Notes under the pieces: model-generated
What the model saw: the letters and a program-made list of their open reading frames with translations, nothing else
Told to the model about the DNA's origin: nothing
The model's database searches: none
Shown: piece after piece, positions 43,079 to 50,247 of the stretch
Numbering within the stretch: the stretch's first letter is position 1
How the letters are laid out: each line of letters opens with the position of its first letter
Assembly (NCBI GenBank): GCA_016235085.1
Contig: JACRMA010000002.1
Span: forward strand, 1 to 50,247
DNA length: 50,247 bases
From: Candidatus Zixiibacteriota bacterium
GTDB lineage: Bacteria; Zixibacteria; MSB-5A5; WJJR01
Reading direction: 5' to 3'
Program-made: the position numbers and the translations under genes

Positions 43079-44137
43079 TTAGCGCGTCTTCGCCAGCAAC
43101 TGCGCAATCACCGCACCCTGGATCCACAGGCGGTTTTCGGCCTCGTCGAAGACCACCGACTTGGGACCATCGATGACCTCATCGGTGATCTCGCGGCCAC
43201 GTTCGGCGGGCAGACAGTGCAGGACAATCGCCGACGGCTTCGCAAGCTTGACCAATGCGGCGTTGACCTGGAAGGCTGCCAACTGGCTGGCCTTGGCGTC
43301 GGCCTGATCCTTCTGGCCCATCGATGCCCAAACATCGGTGTAGATAATGTCGGCCCCGCGCACCGCTTCGACCGGATCGTGCGTGATCATGATCTTGCTG
43401 GCCGAATTTCTCCGCGCCTCTTCAACGATTTTCATATCGGGCATCGTGCTTGGCGATGTTCCCAATCTGAGATCCATCGGGATGCGTGCCGCCAGGTCCG
43501 CCCACGAATGAAACACGTTGTTGCCGTCGCCCAGAAACGCGATCGACAGATTGTCGATACGGCCCAGATGTTCCTGCGCCGTCATGATGTCCCCCAGAAT
43601 CTGGCAGGGATGATGCGCGTCGGTGAGCGCATTGATCACCGGGATCGTGGCATGACGCGCCAGTTCTTCAACATCGGACTGGCTGAAGGTGCGAATCACA
43701 ATCAGCCCCAAATACCGCGACATGACCTTGGCGACATCGTGGATCGACTCGCGCACACCCAGTTGGATTTCCTTGTCGGTGATGAACATCGGATGGCCAC
43801 CCAAACGGAACACGGCGGTCTCGAAACTCTGGCGAGTACGCAGCGACGGTTTGTGGAAGATCAAACCGGCCACCTTGTCGGACATCGGACGCGGCGCCAC
43901 CTTGCCCGCTTTCCAGCGCAAGGCCCAGTCGATGGTCGCGCGCACTTCTTGTGTGGTGAAGTCGGTAATGCGCAGGAAGTCCTTCGCGCCAACACCTCCG
44001 GGCATGCCACTCAAACTTGGCCGCGATTTCTTTGCGGCGCTTGTCGCTTTCGGTGATGGCTTGGACTTGGAAACCCTGGCCGTCTTTTTTGCCGGACCAG
44101 ACTTCGCCTTCTTGGCAGTGCTCTTCGTCGGAGTCAT
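43079..44137 (-). CDS. argF: Ornithine carbamoyltransferase with lysine-rich N-terminal extension
   Basis: Forms citrulline from ornithine and carbamoyl phosphate in arginine synthesis. Carbamoyl-phosphate motif SLRTR is at residues 98-102, HHPCQ near 185, the ornithine-loop DVWASMG near 265, and HCLPAERG near 305. Ordinary enzymes are about 305-310 aa; this one has 352. The extra 45 or so residues at the front are Lys, Ala, Ser and Pro only (KKAKSGPAKKTARVSKSKPS), like the tails of histone H1-like proteins. AGGAACAGGA precedes the first ATG; a later Met (44005, MPGGVGAKDF) could be the real start and would give a normal-length enzyme. Enzyme identity is firm, the start is open. Confidence 0.94.
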   Translation of the reverse strand: MTPTKSTAKKAKSGPAKKTARVSKSKPSPKATSAAKKSRPSLSGMPGGVGAKDFLRITDFTTQEVRATIDWALRWKAGKVAPRPMSDKVAGLIFHKPSLRTRQSFETAVFRLGGHPMFITDKEIQLGVRESIHDVAKVMSRYLGLIVIRTFSQSDVEELARHATIPVINALTDAHHPCQILGDIMTAQEHLGRIDNLSIAFLGDGNNVFHSWADLAARIPMDLRLGTSPSTMPDMKIVEEARRNSASKIMITHDPVEAVRGADIIYTDVWASMGQKDQADAKASQLAAFQVNAALVKLAKPSAIVLHCLPAERGREITDEVIDGPKSVVFDEAENRLWIQGAVIAQLLAKTR

Positions 44138-44264
44138 CTTGAATTCCTGTTCCTTTATGCTTCTTAGAATTGATCACTCAAACGCTCGTCATTTAGCGCA
44201 AAGGGCGGAGGGAGGGCGAGGCTCCCGCGGCGGATAGCCCTCCCAAGTCTTGCGTAGGGATTAG

Positions 44265-44294
44265 AGCAGATCCCTCGCTTCGCTCGGGATGACA
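44265..44294. repeat. Short repeat related to the MITE core
   Basis: CAGATCCCTCGCTTCGCTCG followed by GGATGACA resembles one inner arm of the element at 6089-6259 (CAGATTCTTCG..GCTTCGCTC..AGAATGACA). A reverse-strand reading gives SEARDLL, a peptide familiar from repeat-derived false genes. It is part of the gene-free stretch 44138-44510. Confidence 0.55.
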
Positions 44295-44392
44295 TTGGTC
44301 GGAAAACTCTCGCATCCTACTTGATTCGACACCCTGGTAAAATTCTCCGGCTCAAAAACGTCCGGGCAGGCGGTGCGTGTTCTCCCTGCCCC

Positions 44393-44461
44393 GTCCTTCC
44401 CGCGAAAGCGGGAATCCAGTCCTGCCCTCACGCACTGGATTCCCGCCTTCGCGGGAATGAC
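44393..44461. repeat. REPIN-like inverted pair, 28-bp arms
   Basis: Arms 44393-44420 and 44434-44461 are inverted copies matching at 26 of 28 positions around a 13-base loop. Each contains the smaller palindrome CCCGCGAAAGCGGG or CCCGCCTTCGCGGG. The pair lies between argF and hslU. Reverse-strand translation gives VIPAKAGIQ, a signature of this widespread repeat class. Confidence 0.75.
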
Positions 44462-44510
44462 GTAAGGGTGGCGCCGTAGTAGCGAGTGGCCTTTCATTCT
44501 GTCAAAACCG

Positions 44511-45920
44511 CTACAGGATATACCGGCTCAGATCCTCATCCTCGACGATGTCGCGCAACACCTTTTGCACGTCACGCCGGTCGAAGACGACCTTCTTGGT
44601 CTTGATATTCGGCGCACGGAACATCAGGTCTTCCAGAAGCAGCGTCATCACCGTGTGCAACCGGCGCGCACCGATATTTTCGGAGCGCTCGTTGACCAGA
44701 TTGGCGGTCTGCGCGATTTCGTCGATGGCCGCGTCGGTGAAATCAATCGTGATGCCTTCGGTGGCCAACAGCGCCTTGTACTGTTTGATTAGCGCGTTCT
44801 GCGGCTCGGTGAGAATCCGGCAGAAGTCCGCGGCATTCAGACTATCGAGTTCAACCCGGATAGGGAATCGTCCCTGCAATTCCGGAATCAGATCCGACGG
44901 TTTCGAGATATGAAACGCGCCGGCCGCGATGAACAACACATGGTCGGTTTTGACCATACCGTACTTGGTCATCACGTTTGTGCCCTCAACAATCGGCAGA
45001 ATGTCGCGCTGCACCCCCTCGCGCGAAACATCGGGCCCGCCGCTTTTTGACCGGTCGCCCGCTACTTTATCGAGTTCGTCCACGAAGATAATGCCCGATG
45101 TCTGCGCCCGGTCGATGGCCAGGCTGATGACATCGTCCATGTCGACCAGTTTGTTCGTTTCTTCTGCGGCGAGCAGACGGCGCGCCTCATCGACCGAGAC
45201 CCGGCGCTTCTTGGTCTTCTTGGGCATCATGCCGGAGAAGATCTCCTGCACATTGACGCCGAGTTCTTCCATCCCCCATGGCGAGAAGACCTCGACGACC
45301 GGATAGCGGCCATTGGGGGTCTCGACCTCAAGTTGCTTGCCATCGAGCAACCCCGCCTTGAGCTGATCGCGGAGCTTCTCGCGGGTGCGTTCCCATTTTG
45401 TGCGCGCCTCGGCAAGCTCCGCCGAGTCCTGAGAGCGGCCGCGCCGCGCGATTGGCGGCAGAAGAATATCCAGCACCCGCTCGTCGGCCAGGCGGGATGC
45501 CCGCTCGGCGACGTCGATGGCCTTCTCCCGCTTGACCATCGTCACCGCGAGATCGGTAAGGTCACGCACCATCGACTCGACGTCACGTCCGACATACCCG
45601 ACCTCGGTATACTTCGACGCTTCGACTTTGAGGAAGGGCGCTCCGGCCAGTGCAGCCAGTCGCCGGGCAATCTCGGTCTTCCCCACCCCGGTTGGACCGA
45701 TCATGATGATGTTGTTGGGTGCGATTTCCTCGCGCAGCTTCAGGTCGACCTTCTGGCGCCGCCAGCGATTGCGCAAGGCAATCGCCACCGACTTCTTGGC
45801 TTTGTCCTGCCCGATGATATAGCGATCCAGTTCGGTGACAATCTCCTGCGGCGTCATGTCACGCGGCGAAGATACCGGCGAAGTGCGTTCCTTTTTCTCT
45901 GTCAATGTTGTTACGGCCAT
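44511..45920 (-). CDS. hslU: ATP-dependent protease ATPase subunit HslU
   Basis: AAA+ unfoldase of the HslUV (ClpYQ) protease that feeds substrates to HslV. The 469-aa protein begins about 18 residues before the usual [21 protein letters not shown] (in part: [20 protein letters not shown]). Walker A GPTGVGKT has Lys81, Walker B is [10 protein letters not shown], and the I-domain between them is present ([21 protein letters not shown], in part [16 protein letters not shown]). The conserved C-terminus [10 protein letters not shown], which docks into HslV, is intact. It starts nine bases after the hslV stop with AAAGGGA upstream. Confidence 0.97.
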   Translation of the reverse strand: MAVTTLTEKKERTSPVSSPRDMTPQEIVTELDRYIIGQDKAKKSVAIALRNRWRRQKVDLKLREEIAPNNIIMIGPTGVGKTEIARRLAALAGAPFLKVEASKYTEVGYVGRDVESMVRDLTDLAVTMVKREKAIDVAERASRLADERVLDILLPPIARRGRSQDSAELAEARTKWERTREKLRDQLKAGLLDGKQLEVETPNGRYPVVEVFSPWGMEELGVNVQEIFSGMMPKKTKKRRVSVDEARRLLAAEETNKLVDMDDVISLAIDRAQTSGIIFVDELDKVAGDRSKSGGPDVSREGVQRDILPIVEGTNVMTKYGMVKTDHVLFIAAGAFHISKPSDLIPELQGRFPIRVELDSLNAADFCRILTEPQNALIKQYKALLATEGITIDFTDAAIDEIAQTANLVNERSENIGARRLHTVMTLLLEDLMFRAPNIKTKKVVFDRRDVQKVLRDIVEDEDLSRYIL

Positions 45921-45929
45921 CGTGTCCCT

Positions 45930-46457
45930 TTACAAGACCTCAATCGTGATGTCCTTGTTGGTGAATATGCAGATGTCGGCGGTGATTTCCAGGGCGGTCC
46001 GCACCACTTGCTCGGCATTCATCTTTGTATTCCCAATCAATGCCCTGGCGGCCGCCATCGCATATGGTGCGCCCGATCCGATCGCAACCACGCCGTCGTC
46101 GGGTTCGATCACATCCCCATTTCCGGAAAGAATCAGCGCGTGATGGGCATCCATCACCGCCAGCAACGCCTCGAGCCGCCTCAGGTACTTGTCCATCCGC
46201 CAGTCTTTTGACAACTCGACCGCCGCCCTCGGAAGATTATTGTTGAACTCCTCGAGCTTTGTCTCGAATCGCTCGAACAAGGTAAACGCGTCGGCGGACG
46301 CTCCGGCGAATCCAGCCAGAATCCGTCCATCCGCCAGCCGCCGCACTTTCTGGGCGGTGTGTTTCATGATCGTATCGTCGAACGTGACCTGGCCATCGCC
46401 GCCCAGCGCGGTCTGGCCCTTCACGGTGAGTCCCAGTATTGTCGTCGAATGCCACAT
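45930..46457 (-). CDS. hslV: ATP-dependent protease proteolytic subunit HslV
   Basis: Proteasome-type N-terminal-nucleophile hydrolase. The 175-aa protein begins [10 protein letters not shown]; removal of the first four residues exposes Thr5 as the likely catalytic N-terminus. Family motifs [21 protein letters not shown] and [20 protein letters not shown] follow, and the Gly/Ser-rich [18 protein letters not shown] near residue 125. A start 24 codons earlier (46529) would overlap xerC and hide the nucleophile. It follows xerC by 19 bp and precedes hslU by 9 bp. Confidence 0.96.
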   Translation of the reverse strand: MWHSTTILGLTVKGQTALGGDGQVTFDDTIMKHTAQKVRRLADGRILAGFAGASADAFTLFERFETKLEEFNNNLPRAAVELSKDWRMDKYLRRLEALLAVMDAHHALILSGNGDVIEPDDGVVAIGSGAPYAMAAARALIGNTKMNAEQVVRTALEITADICIFTNKDITIEVL

Positions 46458-46476
46458 GGGGTGATACCTTTCTATT

Positions 46477-47376
46477 TTAAGCACGATCCCCCGGAAATGC
46501 CTCCCGGTAGACACGTGAAAGATGCTCAAGACTTGTGTGCGTGTAAATCTGCGTTGTCGCGGCGTCCTGATGTCCCAGAAGTTCCTTGAGCGCCATCAGG
46601 TCGGCCCCATGATCCAGCATATGCGTGGCAAAGCTGTGCCGCAGCCGGTGCGGCGATACGCCGCCGCCAACCGCGGCCGCAAACGATCGCTGCAGTATTC
46701 TGGCAACCGAACGCCCCGTCAAACGTCCCCCGCGCCGGTTGATCAGAATCGGTTTCTTCTCGCCAAACGCCGCCTCGGGCGACTGCGCCTTCAACTCTAG
46801 TAACGAATTCGCCAGATACTCACCCGTCGGAACCACCCGCTCGCGACTGCGCTTGCCGAAGAGCCGCAACGCGCGCGATTCGCTATCGAAATCTCCCCAG
46901 TTCAGGCCAACCAACTCACTGAGCCGTGCGCCGGTGGCGTACAGTATGACCACCAGGCACCGGTCCCGCAATTCCCAATGCGTGCGTCCTGGCAATGATT
47001 CCAGCCACTCACGCATCTGCGATTCCCCCACGAACCGCGGCAGGCTCGGCGCAAACTTTACCGACGGCACCCGATCCGACCAGTCATGCGGAATGGCGCC
47101 GCGCCGGTAGAGAAATCCCATGAACGACCGCAGTGATGCCGCGGCGCGCGCAATCGAGCGATTGGCCAGTCCATCGACCGCCAGCGACGCGAGAAAATCC
47201 TGGAAGCGCCGGGTGGTCAGGACACGGTCGGCCGGCGCACTCCCACCCAGCCGTTGCGTTTGCAAAAACCGTTCAAGATCGCGCCGGTACGCCTGCACGG
47301 TGTGCGGCGAACAACGGCGTGCCCCGGTAAGATCTTCAAGAAAGACGTGCGCCCACTGCGCCAATGCCTGTTCCAT
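46477..47376 (-). CDS. xerC: Tyrosine recombinase XerC
   Basis: Site-specific recombinase that with XerD resolves chromosome dimers at dif. The 299-aa protein (ATG at 47376) has the SAM-like N-terminal domain ([11 protein letters not shown]) and the catalytic domain with Arg in ATGARLSEL near 150, Lys in [10 protein letters not shown], HxLR as [14 protein letters not shown], His in [14 protein letters not shown] and nucleophile Tyr278. Length and spacing are typical of XerC/D. The topA-xerC-hslV-hslU order favours XerC (CodV in Bacillus) over XerD. Confidence 0.93.
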   Translation of the reverse strand: MEQALAQWAHVFLEDLTGARRCSPHTVQAYRRDLERFLQTQRLGGSAPADRVLTTRRFQDFLASLAVDGLANRSIARAAASLRSFMGFLYRRGAIPHDWSDRVPSVKFAPSLPRFVGESQMREWLESLPGRTHWELRDRCLVVILYATGARLSELVGLNWGDFDSESRALRLFGKRSRERVVPTGEYLANSLLELKAQSPEAAFGEKKPILINRRGGRLTGRSVARILQRSFAAAVGGGVSPHRLRHSFATHMLDHGADLMALKELLGHQDAATTQIYTHTSLEHLSRVYREAFPGDRA

Positions 47377-47511
47377 CGTTACGACCAGCGGTGGCGACCG
47401 CCATCGTGACTCGCATCGACAGCGATACCATTCCACCGGCACGCGAAGTTACGCGCGTGGCGCGGGAAATACAATGGCGGACTTGGCTGGAAGTGAGGCT
47501 CCGCCTGGCAA

Positions 47512-49806
47512 TCAGGCGGGGACAGCCTCGGCGACCGGCTCCACCGCAGTGGTGTGCGCACAGGTCGGGCACTTGTAGCTGTCGCCATTGGTCTTCGTGC
47601 TCTTGAAGAGCATGAACGGACCATGGCACTTGGGACATGGAACCGGAACCGGCCGATCCCAGACAGCATACTTGCAATCCGGATAGCGCGAGCAGGAGTA
47701 GAACGTGCGGCCCGTCTTCGTGCGGCGCGGCACCAGATCGCCTCCGCAACCCTCTTCAGGACAGGACACGCCCGTGGGAATTGCCTTCGTGTTGCGGCAC
47801 TTGGGATATCCCGAACAGGCCATGAACTTTCCGAATCGGCCGGTGCGGATCATCATTGGTGAACCGCATTTGTCGCACACCTGATCGGTCGTTTCACCAC
47901 CGTTGGCGCCATTGCCGCCCAGATCGGATGTGTACCGGCACTTGGGGAATCCCGAACAGGCCACGAACTTCCCGGTGCGCGACCATTTGACCAGGAGTGT
48001 GGAACCGCATTCCGGGCATTTCTCTTCCAGCTCCTGCCGGTGCGAACTCTTGATTTCCGCGGTCCGTGAAGTGGCGTGATCGAGCGACTCGGAGAAGGGA
48101 CCGTAAAATGTCTTCATGACCGAAGTCCAGGTGTCGGTCCCCTCTTCAATGCGATCGAGTTCGGTTTCCATTTCGGCTGTGAACTCGACGTTGAACAATT
48201 CGGGGAATGCCTCGACCAGAATCGTGTTCACGGTTTCGCCCAGATCGGTCGGCGCCAGCCGGCGGTCTTCGAGCCGGACATAATTGCGGGAGAGAATGGT
48301 CGCGATGATCTGCGCGTAGGTGGACGGCCGTCCAATTCCATTGGCCTCCAACTCACGCACCAGTGTCGCCTCCGAAAACCGTGCCGGCGGTTTGGTCCAG
48401 TGCTGTTCCGGCTTGATATCCTCGAGCGTCAGTGCGTCGCCGGCCTTCAGCGTTGGCAGAACTTTGGGCGCTTCCTGGTCACCGTTCTCCTCGGCAACAT
48501 CCTGATAGATCCTCAGGAATCCCGGGAAGGTCACCTTTTCCGCGCCGGTCTTCAGCGTGTAGTTTTGGACTCCGCCGGATTTTTTGCCGGTCTTCGCCAC
48601 TTCGGCCGCAATGTCCACCGACGTGCGTTCGATTTGGGCCGGGCTCATTTGGGACGCGAGGAACCGGTCCCAGATCAGCGAATAGACTTTGAGCTGGTCG
48701 GCGCTCAGGTACTTCTTGATTTCATCGGGCGGCAGATCAAAATAAGTGGGACGAATTGCCTCGTGGGCATCCTGCGAACGGCCCTTTGATTTGTAAACCG
48801 GCGGTTCGTCGGGACGGTATTCGACACCGTATTCTCTTTCGATCAACTCCCGCGCTCCGTCGACGGCCTCTTTGGCGACACGCGTGGAATCGGTTCTCAT
48901 GTACGTGATCAACCCGACCGAGCCGCGCTTGCCGATCTCCACACCTTCATACAGGTGCTGGGCGACCATCATTGTCTTCTTCGGTGAGAAATAGAGACGC
49001 CGCGCCGAATCCTGTTGCAGTGTTGATGTGATGTAAGGTGGCGGTGGATTGCGTTTCTTCGACTGAACCTTGACATCGGCGACGGTCAATGCCGCACTGC
49101 GCAGATCGGCTTCGACACGATGCGCCGCATCGGCGTTCTGAATCTCGAACTTTTCGCCATCGGCTTCGGCGACTGCTGCCGGGAAGATGGTCTTCTTCTT
49201 GTCGGCGGTCTTAAAGAGCAGCGCATCAAGAGACCAGTATTCCTGGGGTTTGAACGCGCGAATTGCGGCCTCACGCTCGCAGATCAGGCGCATGGCCACC
49301 GATTGGACACGACCGGCCGAAAGACCCCGGCAAACCGTCTTCCATAAGAACGGACTGACCTTGTATCCCACCAGCCGATCGAGCACGCGCCGCGCCTGTT
49401 GGGCATCGACTTTGTCCTGATCGACCTTTCCGGCATTCTCGAGTGCCTCGAGAACGGCCGACTTGGTGATTTCATTGAACGACGCGCGAAGAATCTTGGC
49501 CTTGGTGCCCTTCAGCGCGGTCGCCACATGCCAGGCAATTGCCTCACCCTCACGGTCCGGGTCGGGCGCGAGATACACGATTTGGGCGGTCTTGGCCTCT
49601 TTGCGCAAGGCTTTGACGATGGCTTCCTTGCCTTCAATTGGGACATATTCAGGACGGAATTCGGCATCGACGTCGACGCCGAGGGTCTTGGTCGGCAGAT
49701 CGAAGATATGGCCACGGGTGGCCAGAATCGAATAATCGGCCCCCAGAAATTTCTGGAGAGTCTTTGTCTTGGTCGGTGACTCAACGATGACGACATGCTT
49801 GGACAT
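47512..49806 (-). CDS. topA: DNA topoisomerase I (type IA)
   Basis: Relaxes negative supercoils by a 5'-phosphotyrosine strand-passage reaction. The 764-aa protein starts MSKHVVIVESPTKTKTLQKFL (in part: HVVIVESPTKTKTLQKFLG) with the Toprim domain (about 1-115, DPDREGEAIAWH). The nucleophile is Tyr302 in SVGLITYMRTDSTRVA. The C-terminus has four zinc-ribbon modules: CPECG..CSGFPKC, CDKCG..CSGYPKC, CPEEGCGG..CSRYPDC and CPKCH..CPTC. The start at 49806 follows AAGGA. XerC lies 135 bp downstream, and the cut rpoZ gene 227 bp upstream; the intervening 49807-50033 shows no gene. Confidence 0.96.
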   Translation of the reverse strand: MSKHVVIVESPTKTKTLQKFLGADYSILATRGHIFDLPTKTLGVDVDAEFRPEYVPIEGKEAIVKALRKEAKTAQIVYLAPDPDREGEAIAWHVATALKGTKAKILRASFNEITKSAVLEALENAGKVDQDKVDAQQARRVLDRLVGYKVSPFLWKTVCRGLSAGRVQSVAMRLICEREAAIRAFKPQEYWSLDALLFKTADKKKTIFPAAVAEADGEKFEIQNADAAHRVEADLRSAALTVADVKVQSKKRNPPPPYITSTLQQDSARRLYFSPKKTMMVAQHLYEGVEIGKRGSVGLITYMRTDSTRVAKEAVDGARELIEREYGVEYRPDEPPVYKSKGRSQDAHEAIRPTYFDLPPDEIKKYLSADQLKVYSLIWDRFLASQMSPAQIERTSVDIAAEVAKTGKKSGGVQNYTLKTGAEKVTFPGFLRIYQDVAEENGDQEAPKVLPTLKAGDALTLEDIKPEQHWTKPPARFSEATLVRELEANGIGRPSTYAQIIATILSRNYVRLEDRRLAPTDLGETVNTILVEAFPELFNVEFTAEMETELDRIEEGTDTWTSVMKTFYGPFSESLDHATSRTAEIKSSHRQELEEKCPECGSTLLVKWSRTGKFVACSGFPKCRYTSDLGGNGANGGETTDQVCDKCGSPMMIRTGRFGKFMACSGYPKCRNTKAIPTGVSCPEEGCGGDLVPRRTKTGRTFYSCSRYPDCKYAVWDRPVPVPCPKCHGPFMLFKSTKTNGDSYKCPTCAHTTAVEPVAEAVPA

Positions 49807-50033
49807 TAGACGATTCCGTTCCTTGCTTCGGTTTCCTTGGACCAATCGTTCAACCCGCCAATGTTCCCACGTGTTCCGGCCTCAATTTCGCCGAATGCGA
49901 TTCGCCGGCGACTCCCACCCGTGCATCACTGCGCCGGGTCTGATAATCAGTATCGGGCTGACCGTCACATTTATTAGGGGGCGCTGGAAGCGCGGGTCGG
50001 CCAGGGACGTTCAAGTTCTGAGACAGTCGGATG

Positions 50034-50247
50034 TTAGGCGGCATCTTCGGGACGTTTGACTTCAATTCTCCCATCCAACAATTCGCCCAGCGCATTCGAC
50101 GTCATTTTGAGACGCTTCAACTCCGCGGCGTCATCTTCGAGGCCCCGTTCTTCCAATGCGAGCTTCTTCGCATTGAGCTGACGGGCACGCGCGGCGGCGA
50201 TCAACACGGCTTCGTAACGATTCTTGGCACTCTGCTGCAATCCTTCC
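50034..50247 (-). CDS. rpoZ: RNA polymerase omega subunit, N-terminus cut by the window end
   Basis: The visible 70 codons read E-G-L-QQSAKNRYEAVLIAAARARQLN..., matching the omega-subunit core where NRYE(A/L)VLxAAxRARQ(I/L)N is the hallmark. Omega aids RNA polymerase assembly and, in some bacteria, ppGpp sensing. The reading frame runs off the edge at 50247, so the start is missing; a TTG at 50240 is internal. The C-terminal part (NALGELLDGRIEV) includes the LLDG(K/R)I motif expected for omega, with a short polar end RPEDAA. Confidence 0.82.
   Translation of the reverse strand, partial: EGLQQSAKNRYEAVLIAAARARQLNAKKLALEERGLEDDAAELKRLKMTSNALGELLDGRIEVKRPEDAA

Noticed and set aside
38966-44461. 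CRISPR array
   Set aside because: Repeats are inverted pairs with differing sequence, not direct repeats with regular spacers, and no cas genes are present.
44261-44497. 78-aa minus-strand frame containing VIPAKAGIQ and SEARDLL
   Set aside because: Both peptides are the usual translation of intergenic repeats; the frame lies on two repeat elements and has no ribosome site.

Overview
The window reads as a stretch of ordinary chromosome from a Gram-negative-type bacterium of moderately high GC content. It carries core metabolism, translation, envelope and cell-division genes, plus a type IV pilus motor block joined to a gliding/polarity (MglA/MglB) GTPase module. A predicted outer-membrane-style lipoprotein cyclophilin, HslUV, MurJ, GTPase and pilus genes of the Myxococcus type, and many short palindromic intergenic repeats point to an environmental lineage, perhaps an uncultured FCB-group or related phylum. 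This is inference; no 16S gene is present.

Layout. 1-4.2 kb (plus strand): pgk-tpiA-secG, a tRNA-Leu(GAG), a divergent peptide deformylase and a cyclophilin lipoprotein behind a promoter with a perfect operator-like palindrome. 4.2-34.6 kb is an almost unbroken minus-strand run of closely spaced genes, read right to left. It contains murJ, a SIMPL protein, an AzgA-type purine permease and comEC. Next come a DUF4388 regulator, a small membrane protein, TPR-roadblock and membrane-roadblock proteins, mglB, mglA and another roadblock protein. Then follow pilB, pilT, pilC, a PilS-like kinase, a polyprenyl synthase interrupted by an in-frame TAG, a VWA membrane protein, eno, a divIC/ftsB-like gene, recO, glyS, two tandem GT-C-like membrane proteins, a dipeptide epimerase and a DUF5131 protein. 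34.7-35.0 kb: rpsT with promoter and terminator on the plus strand. 35.0-43.1 kb (minus): a histidine-tailed DMT transporter, a ferredoxin plus geranylgeranyl-reductase-type flavoprotein pair, a beta-propeller protein, an RNase H-fold-like orphan, a thioesterase, and a TolB-like protein overlapping a secreted amidase. 43.1-50.2 kb (minus): argF, hslU, hslV, xerC, topA and the cut end of rpoZ. The topA-xerC-hslV-hslU order matches the Firmicutes topA-codV-clpQ-clpY arrangement.

How it works together. The most distinctive unit is 18.9-28.5 kb: three pilus motor/platform proteins directly downstream of an MglA GTPase, its MglB partner and three other roadblock or TPR-roadblock proteins, with a DUF4388 protein at the head and comEC just upstream. 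The likely role is GTPase-controlled placement or switching of type IV pili, possibly linked to DNA uptake. Several genes carry oddities that deserve checking: pilC appears to lack its first membrane segment, comEC lacks the metallo-lactamase active-site motif, and the polyprenyl synthase has a TAG at a conserved lysine codon. No CRISPR array, prophage or rRNA operon was seen. Gene-free stretches over 300 bases are 38.69-39.09, 42.35-43.08 and 44.14-44.51 kb, and all three are rich in inverted repeats.
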